In this document: one piece after another, positions 43,557 through 51,461 of the stretch
Layout: every line of letters begins with the position of its first letter
Numbering within the stretch: the stretch's first letter is position 1
DNA from: Carbonactinospora thermoautotrophica
GTDB lineage: Bacteria > Actinomycetota > Actinomycetes > Streptomycetales > Carbonactinosporaceae
Assembly (NCBI RefSeq): GCF_001543895.1
Contig: NZ_JYIJ01000010.1
Coordinates: 1-64,000 of the forward strand
Reading direction: 5' to 3'
Length of the DNA: 64,000 nucleotides
Made by a program: the position numbers and the translations under genes
Notes under the pieces: model-generated
Seen by the model: the letters and a program-made list of their open reading frames with translations, nothing else
Told to the model about the DNA's origin: nothing
Databases searched by the model: none

Positions 43557-43602
43557 CTACTCGTGCGTAACCTTACTTCTAAGTAAATTTACTTCTGAGT
43601 AA
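43557..43602. promoter_or_regulatory. Three phased TetR-type operator boxes between tetR and the SCP2 gene
   Basis: Boxes CTACTCGTGCGTAA (43557-43570), TTACTTCTAAGTAA (43573-43586) and TTACTTCTGAGTAA (43589-43602), centres exactly 16 bp apart. They resemble the pair at 40683-40711. Box 3 ends 10 bp before ATG 43613, so bound protein would block initiation. Autoregulation of tetR is likely. Confidence 0.78.
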
Positions 43603-43612
43603 GGACATTGCC

Positions 43613-44071
43613 ATGGCCGCACTCGACATCGAGAAGCTCGACGTCGGCGCGCTGACGCCGCAGGAGTTCGCCCAGCTCGTCGCCCAGACCCCCAAGCGGG
43701 AGATGGCGGAACTCATGGCCGGGGAGCATCGGCGCAAGGTGCTCGACGAGGTCTTCCGCCGCATGACGCACCACTTCCGCCCCGACAAGGCCGGCTCGAC
43801 CAGCGCCGTCATCCACTGGCGGATCGGCGGGCGGCCCGACGGCGGGCACGACGAGTACGAGATGGTCATCGCCGACGGTGCCTGCGCGCTCAGCCTGCGG
43901 CTAGAGCGCGAGCCGCGCCTCACGGTGACGGTCGACGCGGTGGACTTCCTCCGGCTCGCCTCCGGCAACGCCTCCGGCCCCACCTTGTTCCTGACCCGCA
44001 AGCTCAAGCTCGACGGCGACCTCGGGCTGGGCGCCAACCTCACCAACCTGTTCGACATCCCCAAGGCCTGA
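43613..44071 (+). CDS. SCP2 sterol-carrier domain protein
   Basis: 152 residues from ATG 43613. An N-terminal helical lead is followed by the SCP2 fold: VLDEVFRRMTHHFRPDKAGSTSAVIHWRIGG, YEMVIADGACALSL, LTVTVDAVDFLRLASGN and LKLDGDLGLGANL. Such domains bind acyl-CoA, fatty acids or sterols in the cytosol. It opens a likely operon with an acyl-CoA dehydrogenase (82 bp on) and an acyl-CoA synthetase, behind the TetR boxes, consistent with lipid transport to these enzymes. Confidence 0.9.
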   Translation: MAALDIEKLDVGALTPQEFAQLVAQTPKREMAELMAGEHRRKVLDEVFRRMTHHFRPDKAGSTSAVIHWRIGGRPDGGHDEYEMVIADGACALSLRLEREPRLTVTVDAVDFLRLASGNASGPTLFLTRKLKLDGDLGLGANLTNLFDIPKA

Positions 44072-44153
44072 GCGCACGTCGCGAGACCGCCCGCCCGGCT
44101 CGCTGACCCGAATAGCGGTTCCCAGACACGCTCCGAGAAGGAGAACACCCCCG

Positions 44154-45365
44154 ATGAGCTTCAGCCTCGACCTCACCGATGAGCAGCGCCAGCTGCGCGA
44201 GTGGGTGCACGGCTTCGCCGCCGACGTGGTGCGTCCCGCAGCCGCCGAGTGGGACGAACGCGAGGAGACCCCCTGGCCGATCATCCAGGAGGCGGCGAAG
44301 ATCGGCCTGTACGGTTTCGAGTCCCTCGCCCAGTTCTGGGCCGACCCCACCGGGCTGTCGCTGCCCATCGTCAACGAGGAACTGTTCTGGGGCGACGCGG
44401 GCATCGGCATGTCCATCTTCGGCACGACGCTCGCGGTGGCCGGCATCTTCGCCTCCGGCACGCCCGAGCAGCTCGCCGAATGGGTCCCGCAGTGCTACGG
44501 CGACGTCAACGACCCCAAGGTGGCCGCGTTCTGCGTCTCCGAACCCGAGGCCGGCTCCGACGTCTCCGCCATGCGGGTGCGCGCCCGCTACGACGAGGCC
44601 AAAGACGAATGGGTGCTCAACGGACAGAAGGCCTGGATCACCAACGGCGGCATCGCCAACGTGCACGTCGTGGTCGCCTCGGTGGACCCCGAACTCGGCG
44701 CCCGCGGCCAGGCCGGGTTCGTCGTGCCGCCGGGGACGCCCGGGCTGTCGGCCACCCGCAAGATCAAGAAGCTCGGGCTGCGGGCCTCGCACACCGCGGA
44801 CGTCTTCCTCGACGACGTGCGCGTGCCCGGGCACTGCCTGCTTGGCGGCAAGGAGGCGCTGGACGAGCGGCTGGCGCGCGCCCGCGAGGGCCGCAAGGCC
44901 AAGACGCAGGCGGCGCTGCGGACCTTCGAGGTGAGCCGGCCGACCGTGGGGGCCCAGGCCGTCGGCATCGCGCGGGCGGCGTACGAGTACGCGCTGGAGT
45001 ACGCCAAGCAGCGGGTGCAGTTCGGCCGGCCGATCATCGAGAACCAGGCGATCGCCTTCACGCTCGCCGACATGAAGACCGAGATCGACTGCGCCCGGCT
45101 GCTGGTCTGGCGGGCCGCCTGGATGGGCCGCAACGACAAGCCCTTCGAGGCCGGCGAGGGCTCGATGTCGAAGCTCAAGGCCGGCGAGGTCGCGGTCTGG
45201 GTGACCGAGAAGGCCGTGCAGATCCTGGGCGGCGCCGGGTACAGCCGCGAGCACCCGGTGGAGCGGATGTACCGGGACGCGAAGATCTACACGATCTTCG
45301 AGGGGACCTCGGAGATCCAGCGGCTTGTTGTCGCCCGGGCCATCTCCGGGATGCACATCCGGTGA
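44154..45365 (+). CDS. Acyl-CoA dehydrogenase
   Basis: 403 residues from ATG 44154 (GAGAAGGAGAAC upstream). ACAD hallmarks: CVSEPEAGSDVSAMR and WVLNGQKAWITNGG (FAD/substrate region), LGLRASHTADVFLDDVRVP, and the C-terminal LGGAGYSREHPVERMYRDAKIYTIFEGTSEIQ. The catalytic base is not assigned with certainty. It removes two hydrogens from acyl-CoA and passes electrons to ETF. Size is normal. It follows the SCP2 gene and precedes the acyl-CoA synthetase by 46 bp. Confidence 0.95.
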   Translation: MSFSLDLTDEQRQLREWVHGFAADVVRPAAAEWDEREETPWPIIQEAAKIGLYGFESLAQFWADPTGLSLPIVNEELFWGDAGIGMSIFGTTLAVAGIFASGTPEQLAEWVPQCYGDVNDPKVAAFCVSEPEAGSDVSAMRVRARYDEAKDEWVLNGQKAWITNGGIANVHVVVASVDPELGARGQAGFVVPPGTPGLSATRKIKKLGLRASHTADVFLDDVRVPGHCLLGGKEALDERLARAREGRKAKTQAALRTFEVSRPTVGAQAVGIARAAYEYALEYAKQRVQFGRPIIENQAIAFTLADMKTEIDCARLLVWRAAWMGRNDKPFEAGEGSMSKLKAGEVAVWVTEKAVQILGGAGYSREHPVERMYRDAKIYTIFEGTSEIQRLVVARAISGMHIR

Positions 45366-45411
45366 CGCCTGTCCGGTGTGGCAGCGGGAAGGAGCCGGGA
45401 AGGAACAGCGC

Positions 45412-47214
45412 ATGCGTGAAGTCGTCGAGCCCCCGCTCGTCCGCGCCCCTTCCGGGCGTTCGCTCGCGGACATGGTGTTCGCGAACGCCGAGGAGGCGCC
45501 GGACGAGGTCGTCCTGAACCGCAAGGCCGGCGGGCGGTGGCACGACGTCACCGCGGCGCGCTTCCGGGACGAGGTGGTGGCGTTGGCCAAGGGCCTGGTC
45601 GCGAGCGGGGTCGGCCTCGGCGACCGGGTGGGACTGCTGTCCCGCAACCGGTACGAGTGGACGCTGTTCGACTACGCGCTCTGGGCGGTCGGCGCGATCC
45701 CCGTGCCGATCTACGCCACCTCCTCGGCCGAGCAGATCCGCTGGATCCTCGCTGACGCCGGGGCGGTCGCCTGCGTGGTGGAGAGCGAGGAGCACGAGCG
45801 TGCCGCCGCCGCCCGCCCCGACCTGCTGATCTGGCGGCTCGACGCCGGCGCGGTGGACGCGCTCGTGGCCGCCGGGCGCGGCGTCGACACAGCAGAGGTC
45901 CACCGCCGGCGGGCCGCGGTGACCCCCGCCGACCCCGCCACGATCATCTACACCTCCGGGACCACCGGCCGCCCCAAGGGGTGCGTGCTCACCCACGGCA
46001 ACTTCTACGCCGAGGTCGACAACGCGGTCGAGCTGCTCTACCCGGTGTTCCGCAGCGTGTCGAAGGACCCCGCGGCCACCTTGTTGTTCCTGCCGCTCGC
46101 GCACGTGTTCGGCCGCATGGTGCAGGTCGCGTGCGTCCGCGCCCGGGTGCGCATGGGCCACGCGCCCAGCCTCAAGCAGCAGGACCTGCTGCCCGACCTG
46201 GCCACGTTCCGCCCCACCTTTGTCCTCGGCGTGCCGTACCTGTTCGAGAAGGTGTTCAACGTCGCGCGGGCGACCGCGGAGCGGATGGGCCGGGAGTCCT
46301 CCTTCGACCGCGCGGTCGAGATCGCCGTCCGGTACGGGGAGGCACTGGAGCGCCAGGCCCACGGCGGGCCGGGGCTTCGGCTGCGCCTGGCGCACCGGCT
46401 GTACGACAAGCTCGTCTACGCCCGCATCCGCGCCGCCTTCGGCGGCAAGGTCAGGTACGCCATCTCCGGCGGCTCCCCGCTCGGCCGGCGCCTGGCCCTG
46501 TTCTACGCGGGCGCCGGCATCGTCGTCTACGAGGGCTACGGGCTCACCGAGACCACGGCCGCCGCCACCGTGAACCCGCCGCTGGCCCCCCGCTTCGGCA
46601 CCGTCGGGCGACCCCTGCCCGGCACCGCCGTCCGGATCGCCGACGACGGCGAGATCTGGATCAAAGGCGGGCAGGTCTTCGCTGGGTACTGGAACGACGA
46701 GACCACTACCGGGGAGGTACTGCACGACGGGTGGTTCGCCACCGGCGACGTCGGCCAGCTGGACGACGACGGCTACCTCACGATCACCGGACGTAAGAAG
46801 GAACTGCTCGTCACCAGCGGCGGCAAGAATGTCGCGCCCGCGGTGCTGGAGGACCGCGTCCGCGCCCACCCCCTGGTCAGCCAGTGCCTGGTCGTCGGGG
46901 ACCAGCGCCCGTACGTCGCCGCCCTGATCACCCTGGACGCGGAGGCTGTGCGGCACTGGCTGACGCAGCGGGGGCGACCCGCCGACACCCCGCTCGCCGA
47001 CCTCGTCGACGACCCCGACCTGCTCGCCGAGCTCCAGCAGGCGGTCGACGAGGCCAACGCCGCGGTCTCCCGCGCCGAGTCCATCCGCAGGTTCCGGGTG
47101 CTGCCGGTCGACTTCACCGAGGACGCCGGGTTCCTCACCCCCTCGCTCAAGCCCAAGCGGGAGGTGATCGGTGAGGCGTTCCGCGCCGAGATCGAGAGCC
47201 TCTACTCCGGGTAG
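45412..47214 (+). CDS. Long-chain acyl-CoA synthetase (AMP-forming)
   Basis: 600 residues from ATG 45412 (AAGGAA upstream). AMP-binding signature IIYTSGTTGRPKGCVLTHGN, VYEGYGLTETTAAATVNPP, ATGDVGQLDDDGYLTITGRKKELLVTSGGKNV and a late KPKREV lysine region. This is the FACL/Faa type that uses ATP to activate fatty acids to acyl-CoA. It completes the set with acyl-CoA dehydrogenase, hydratase, reductase and thiolase. It is the last gene of the TetR-box operon. Confidence 0.95.
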   Translation: MREVVEPPLVRAPSGRSLADMVFANAEEAPDEVVLNRKAGGRWHDVTAARFRDEVVALAKGLVASGVGLGDRVGLLSRNRYEWTLFDYALWAVGAIPVPIYATSSAEQIRWILADAGAVACVVESEEHERAAAARPDLLIWRLDAGAVDALVAAGRGVDTAEVHRRRAAVTPADPATIIYTSGTTGRPKGCVLTHGNFYAEVDNAVELLYPVFRSVSKDPAATLLFLPLAHVFGRMVQVACVRARVRMGHAPSLKQQDLLPDLATFRPTFVLGVPYLFEKVFNVARATAERMGRESSFDRAVEIAVRYGEALERQAHGGPGLRLRLAHRLYDKLVYARIRAAFGGKVRYAISGGSPLGRRLALFYAGAGIVVYEGYGLTETTAAATVNPPLAPRFGTVGRPLPGTAVRIADDGEIWIKGGQVFAGYWNDETTTGEVLHDGWFATGDVGQLDDDGYLTITGRKKELLVTSGGKNVAPAVLEDRVRAHPLVSQCLVVGDQRPYVAALITLDAEAVRHWLTQRGRPADTPLADLVDDPDLLAELQQAVDEANAAVSRAESIRRFRVLPVDFTEDAGFLTPSLKPKREVIGEAFRAEIESLYSG

Positions 47215-47238
47215 CGGCAGTCCGGCCCGGCGGCCTGC

Positions 47239-48099
47239 TCAGCAGAGGCGGAAGAGGCCGGCGTGGTGGCGGGCGAACTCGGCGAAGTCGCGGGGTTCGC
47301 GGCCGGTCAGCGCCTGAACCGTGCCGGTGGTCGGCTCGGCGAGGCCCTCGCGCAGCAGACCGCACAGGGCCACCAGGTCATCCGCCAGCCACTCGGGCAT
47401 GCCGGCCTGGACCAGCCTCTGCCACGCCGCCTCGTCCGGCAGGTCGACGAACGTGATCGTGCGGCCGGCCGCGGCGGACAGCCGCTCGGCGACGTCGTGG
47501 TAGGTGATCGCCTCGGGCCCGGTGAGCAGATAGGTCTTGCCGTCGTGCCCGTCCGTGGTGAGGACGGCGGCGGCGACCGCCGCGACGTCCCGCGGGTCGA
47601 TCATCGCGATCCGGGCCTTGCCCACGGGCAGGAAGAACCGGCTGGCCTGGGTGATCGTCTCGCGGAAAGCCAGCACGTTCGACATGAGGTGGCTGGCCTG
47701 GAGGACCACGGCCGGGATCCCCGAACCGCGCAGGTGCCGCTCGATCCGGCCGTGCCAGTCGAACAGGCCGACCGGCGAGCCGACCTCGGCGCCCACCGTG
47801 GACAGCATGACGAGCCGCCGTACCCCGGCCGCCGCGTCGATCACATTCGTCTCGTACTCGACCTTGTAGAGGCTGTCGCCGGATGTCAGGAAGACACGCT
47901 CGACACCGGCCAGGGCACGGCGAACCGACTCCGGCTCGGCGAAGTCCCCGACCGCCAGCTCGACCCCCCGGCCGAGGACGGCGGCCGCCCGGTCCGGATC
48001 CCGCACGAAGGCGCGCACCGGCACCCCGCACGCCCGCAGCTCCTGGACCACCCGCGACCCCACCTTCCCGGTCGCACCGGTCACCAGCACCGTCGTCAT
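47239..48099 (-). CDS. NmrA-like NAD(P)-binding protein
   Basis: 286 residues from ATG 48099 (AAAGG upstream); ATG 48120 is an alternative. Rossmann start TTVLVTGATGKVGSRVVQELR, then VELAVGDFAEPESVRRAL, LVMLSTVGAEVGSPVGLFDWHGRIERHL and a C-terminal substrate domain. These are traits of the NmrA/HSCARG atypical SDRs, NADP sensors or quinone oxidoreductase-like enzymes. Convergent with the acyl-CoA synthetase gene. No YxxxK pair. Function cannot be assigned. Confidence 0.88.
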   Translation of the reverse strand: MTTVLVTGATGKVGSRVVQELRACGVPVRAFVRDPDRAAAVLGRGVELAVGDFAEPESVRRALAGVERVFLTSGDSLYKVEYETNVIDAAAGVRRLVMLSTVGAEVGSPVGLFDWHGRIERHLRGSGIPAVVLQASHLMSNVLAFRETITQASRFFLPVGKARIAMIDPRDVAAVAAAVLTTDGHDGKTYLLTGPEAITYHDVAERLSAAAGRTITFVDLPDEAAWQRLVQAGMPEWLADDLVALCGLLREGLAEPTTGTVQALTGREPRDFAEFARHHAGLFRLC

Positions 48100-48575
48100 C
48101 GTCAGCCTTTCGTCTCTCATCCGGCGCTCCCGGCCGGTAGGCGGTGATCAGCCATGCGGACGAGCCGGACAGCGTGTCCTCGCCGATGTCATGGGTCGCC
48201 GGGGGCGGCGAGCGCCGTGTCGAACGCCTGCGGTTCCAACGGCACCTTCCAACCAACGGCACCTGGGTGTCGGCCTGTTCGCCCCCGCTGTTCGCCAGCC
48301 CTTCGGTGTGGGCGTGTCGGCGGGCCGAGACGCGCGGCTCGCCGCACCGACGCCGCGACCTGCCCCACGGATGGGCTGTCGAGCCGGGGAAGGCGCGCGG
48401 GATCCGGATCTGGTAGCGGTGCGTCTGGTGAAATTTTCACTGTTTATACCCTACTTGGGAGTGAAACTCAGAACTCAGCCCCAAACGGCAGGCCAGGGCA
48501 ATGGCCGCCCAGCCGAACCGGACGACCCCGCCTCGCCGACCGGGCGGCAGGAGATCACGCGCGGAGGGCGCGGGC
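48100..48575. other. Intergenic region between the NmrA-like and GntR genes
   Basis: No convincing gene. A strikingly AT-rich patch at 48425-48480 contains the perfect palindrome GTGAAATTTTCAC (48428-48440) and a further GTGAAACTC about 20 bp later. This may be a promoter-operator for the NmrA-like gene or an unannotated short RNA. Confidence 0.45.
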
Positions 48576-49319
48576 TCAGTGACCGACCAGGGTGAGTTCG
48601 AAGGAGTACAGCGAGGCCCGGTAGACGTGGTCGCCGTACTCCACGGCGCGGCCGTTGTCCGCGTACGTGGTGCGCTTCATGGTGAGCAGCGGCGCGCCCT
48701 TGGCCTCGTTCAGCAACCGGGCCTCGGCGGTCCGCGCGGCCCGGGCGCCGATGGTCTGCGAGGCCACCCGCGGGTGGACGCCGGCGGCGCGCAGCAGCTC
48801 GTACAGGCCGTGCTCCTCCAGCGCTTCGGTGCTCAGTTCGACCAGGTCGGTGGGCAGGTGGTTGCGCAGCAGGGCCAACGGCTCCCCGCCGGCGTACCGG
48901 AGCCGCTCCAGCGCGATGACCGGGGTGCCCTCGGGTACGCCGAGCGCGTGCGCCGCCTGGCCGGAGGCGGGTTCGATCTCGTTGCGCAGCACCTTCGTGG
49001 TGGGCCGTTGGTTGCTCTTGGCCAGGTCGTCGTAGAGGCTGGTCAGCTCGATCGACCGCTTGACCCGGGCCTGCACCACCTGGGTGCCGACCCCGCGCTT
49101 GCGGACCAGCAGCCCCTTGTCGACCAGGTACTGGATCGCCCGGCGCATCGTGGGGCGGGAGAGCCCGAGTTGGTCCGCGAGCTGGATCTCGTTCTCCAGC
49201 CGGGTGCCGTGGGGCAGCTCGCCCGACTCGATCGCCTGCTCCAGCGCCTGGGCGACCTGGAAGTACAGCGGTACCGGGCTGGTGCGGTCCACCCGGATGG
49301 CTCTGCTGAGCTGGCTCAT
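48576..49319 (-). CDS. GntR/UTRA regulator, likely repressor of the inositol operon
   Basis: 247 residues from ATG 49319. N-terminal winged HTH: PLYFQVAQALEQAIESGELPHGTRLENEIQLADQLGLSRPTMRRAIQYLVDKGLLVRKRGVGTQV pattern. C-terminal UTRA ligand domain (~90-245): VIALERLRYAGGEPLALLRNHLP, SQTIGARAARTAEARLL and PLLTMKRTTYADNGRAVEYGDHVYRASLYSFEL. It diverges from the iol operon, with a near-perfect operator at 49409-49429. It likely senses inositol or a downstream phosphate. The assignment as inositol regulator rests on position. Confidence 0.92.
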   Translation of the reverse strand: MSQLSRAIRVDRTSPVPLYFQVAQALEQAIESGELPHGTRLENEIQLADQLGLSRPTMRRAIQYLVDKGLLVRKRGVGTQVVQARVKRSIELTSLYDDLAKSNQRPTTKVLRNEIEPASGQAAHALGVPEGTPVIALERLRYAGGEPLALLRNHLPTDLVELSTEALEEHGLYELLRAAGVHPRVASQTIGARAARTAEARLLNEAKGAPLLTMKRTTYADNGRAVEYGDHVYRASLYSFELTLVGH

Positions 49320-49408
49320 CGCGTTCCCTCGGGGGCTCTCCACGGGCTCAGTATGGCAGGTGCCCGGGGTGATGATCAGTGTTTCATGCTTAACTCCTGA
49401 CGTAAGAA

Positions 49409-49429
49409 TGTAAATACAAAGTATTGACA
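49409..49429. promoter_or_regulatory. Operator of the inositol operon
   Basis: Inverted repeat TGTAAATAC-AAA-GTATTGACA (arms 49409-49417 and 49421-49429), with one mismatch pair. It overlaps the -35 hexamer at 49424-49429 of the promoter for iolG. A GntR dimer bound here would block RNA polymerase. Confidence 0.65.
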
Positions 49430-49452
49430 CGGTCTATGTCGGCCACTAGACC
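49424..49452 (+). promoter_or_regulatory. Sigma-70-type promoter of the inositol operon
   Basis: TTGACA (49424-49429) and TAGACC (49447-49452) with a 17-bp spacer. The consensus -35 sits inside the GntR operator, and the start codon of iolG is 41 bp past the -10. The -10 is a weak match (TAGACC against TATAAT). Confidence 0.6.
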
Positions 49453-49492
49453 TGGGTACCACTGCAAGCAAGAGCCAGGGAGAGGACGCGAG

Positions 49493-50494
49493 ATGCGGGT
49501 CGGATTCCTCGGTGCAGGCCGGATAGGGGCGTTCCATGCCGAGATCCTCAAAGACCACCCGGACGTGGGGGAGCTGATCATCGGGGACGCTGATCCGCAA
49601 CGGGCCCGCACTCTGGCGGAGAAGCTCGACGCCACCGCCGCGGACTCGGTCGACGCGGTCTTCGACGCCCGCCCCGACGCCGTGTGCATCGCCGCCGCCA
49701 CCGCGGCCCACGCCGAGCTGATCCACAAGGCCGCCGACGCCGGGATCCCCACCTTCTGCGAGAAGCCGATCGCGCTCGACGTGGCCGGCACCCTCCAGGT
49801 GCTGGAGCACGTGCGGGCCGCCGGCATCCCGCTGCACATCGGCTTCCAGCGCCGCTTCGACGCGGGCTACCGCGCGGCGCGTGAGGCGCTGGCCGCCGGC
49901 CAGCTCGGCACCCTGCACCGCGCCCACGTGATCACCGCGGACCCCGCGCCGCCGCACCCGTCGTACGTCCCGACCTCGGGCGGCATCTACCGGGACTGCC
50001 ACATCCACGACTTCGACATCATCCACTGGGTGACCGGCCGGGACGTGGTCGAGGTCTTCGCCGTGGGCGCCAACCGGGGCGCGGACTTCTTCCGCGACGC
50101 CGGGGACGTGGACACCTCGCTGGCGCTGCTGCGCCTGGACGACGACACCCTGGTCACGGTCCAGGGGTCCCGGTACAACGGCGCCGGGTACGACGTGCGC
50201 ATGGAGCTGGCCGGCACCGAGGCCACGCTCGTGGTCGGCCTGGACGAGCGGGCTCCGCTGCGCTCGGCCGAGCCGGGCGTGAAGTGGCCGTCGCAGCAGC
50301 CGTACGTCAACTTCCTGGAGCGGTTCGCGAACGCGTACGTGGCGGAGCTGAACGCGTTCGTGGACATGGCCGCCGGACGGATCCCGAGCCCCTGCACCGG
50401 TGAGGAGGCGCTGGAGGCCCTGTACGTGGCCGAGGCGTGCGACCTGTCCCGGCGCGAGGGCCGGCCGGTGCGCGTGGCGGAGGTGCGCGCGTGA
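49493..50494 (+). CDS. iolG: myo-Inositol 2-dehydrogenase
   Basis: 333 residues from ATG 49493 (GGGAGAGGA upstream). The GFO/IDH/MocA fold is shown by MRVGFLGAGRIGAFHAEIL (NAD site), PTFCEKPIALDVAG (catalytic Lys in EKP) and GGIYRDCHIHDFDIIHWVTG (the D-x-x-x-H pair). It oxidises myo-inositol to 2-keto-myo-inositol with NAD. First gene of the operon. The stop codon lies inside a duplicated segment that also holds the iolE start (50479-50577). Confidence 0.92.
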   Translation: MRVGFLGAGRIGAFHAEILKDHPDVGELIIGDADPQRARTLAEKLDATAADSVDAVFDARPDAVCIAAATAAHAELIHKAADAGIPTFCEKPIALDVAGTLQVLEHVRAAGIPLHIGFQRRFDAGYRAAREALAAGQLGTLHRAHVITADPAPPHPSYVPTSGGIYRDCHIHDFDIIHWVTGRDVVEVFAVGANRGADFFRDAGDVDTSLALLRLDDDTLVTVQGSRYNGAGYDVRMELAGTEATLVVGLDERAPLRSAEPGVKWPSQQPYVNFLERFANAYVAELNAFVDMAAGRIPSPCTGEEALEALYVAEACDLSRREGRPVRVAEVRA

Positions 50495-50577
50495 AGCTCG
50501 ACCTCGCTGGTGAGCGCTGCGCGGGCGCCCCGATCGCCCGGCACGAGTCTGAGGAGGTGCGCGCGTGAAACTCGACC
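50479..50577 (+). repeat. Tandem duplication of the iolG-iolE junction
   Basis: About 25 bp (GGAGGTGCGCGCGTGAA-G/A-CTCGACC) occurs at 50479-50503 and again at 50553-50577. Each copy contains GTG plus a ribosome site. From the first GTG (50491) a 25-codon frame encodes a peptide ending EEVRA, like the end of iolG. The real iolE starts at the second GTG (50565). Confidence 0.75.
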
Positions 50578-51461
50578 GGGTGGCGGGCGCCCCGATCTCC
50601 TGGGGCGTGTGCGAGGTCCCCGGCTGGGGCCACCAGCTCACCCCCGACCGGGTGCTGGGCGAGATGCGCGAGCTGGGGATCACGGCCACCGAGTTCGGCC
50701 CCGACGGTTTCCTGCCCGACGCGCCCGCCGACAAGGCGGCCAAGCTGGCCGCGTACGGCCTGAGGGCGGTCGGCGGCTTCGTGCCGGTCGTGCTGCACGA
50801 CCCGGACCGCGACCCGGTCCCGGAGATCGAGCGGACGCTGCAATCCTTCGTCGCGGCCGGGGCGGGCACCCTCGTGCTCGCCGCGGACACCGGCCTGACC
50901 GGGTACGACACCCGGCTTGAGCTGGACGAGACCGGCTGGAAGACCCTGCTCGCCAACCTCGACCGCATCGGCGAGGCGGCGGCCCGGCACGGGATCACCG
51001 CCACGCTGCACCCGCACGTGGGCACCCTGGTGGAGCGCGGGCCGGAGGTGGAGCGCGTGCTGGAGGGCAGCCGGATCCCGCTCTGCCTGGACACCGGCCA
51101 CCTGCTCATCGGCGGCACCGACCCGGGCGAGCTGGCGCGCCAGGTGCCCGGCCGGATCGCGCACGCCCACCTCAAGGACGTCGACGCCGGGTACGCCGAG
51201 CTGGTGCGGCGGGGGGAGATGACGTACACCGACGCGGTCGCGCGCGGCATGTACCGGCCGCTGGGCTGCGGTGACGTGGACATCGCCGGCATCGTGCACG
51301 CGCTGGAGGGCGCCGGCTACCGCGGCTGGTACGTGATGGAGCAGGACACGATCCTCACCGGCGAGCCGGAGCCCGGCACCGGCCCGGTCGACGACGTGCG
51401 CCGCAGCGTCGCGTACCTGCGGGGGCTGACGGTGAGCGAGCGCGGCGAGGAGGGCGCGTGA
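50565..51461 (+). CDS. iolE: Inosose dehydratase/sugar-phosphate isomerase-epimerase family protein
   Basis: 298 residues from GTG 50565, the second of two duplicated starts. AP-endonuclease-2-like TIM barrel: GAPISWGVCEVPGWGHQL, HPHVGTLVE, CLDTGHLLIGG, HAHLKDVD and GWYVMEQD supply the usual metal-binding Glu/Asp/His set. It dehydrates 2-keto-myo-inositol to 3D-(3,5/4)-trihydroxycyclohexane-1,2-dione; an inosose isomerase (IolI) role is a less likely alternative. The opening residues match the IolE pattern. It overlaps iolC by 4 bases. Confidence 0.85.
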   Translation: MKLDRVAGAPISWGVCEVPGWGHQLTPDRVLGEMRELGITATEFGPDGFLPDAPADKAAKLAAYGLRAVGGFVPVVLHDPDRDPVPEIERTLQSFVAAGAGTLVLAADTGLTGYDTRLELDETGWKTLLANLDRIGEAAARHGITATLHPHVGTLVERGPEVERVLEGSRIPLCLDTGHLLIGGTDPGELARQVPGRIAHAHLKDVDAGYAELVRRGEMTYTDAVARGMYRPLGCGDVDIAGIVHALEGAGYRGWYVMEQDTILTGEPEPGTGPVDDVRRSVAYLRGLTVSERGEEGA

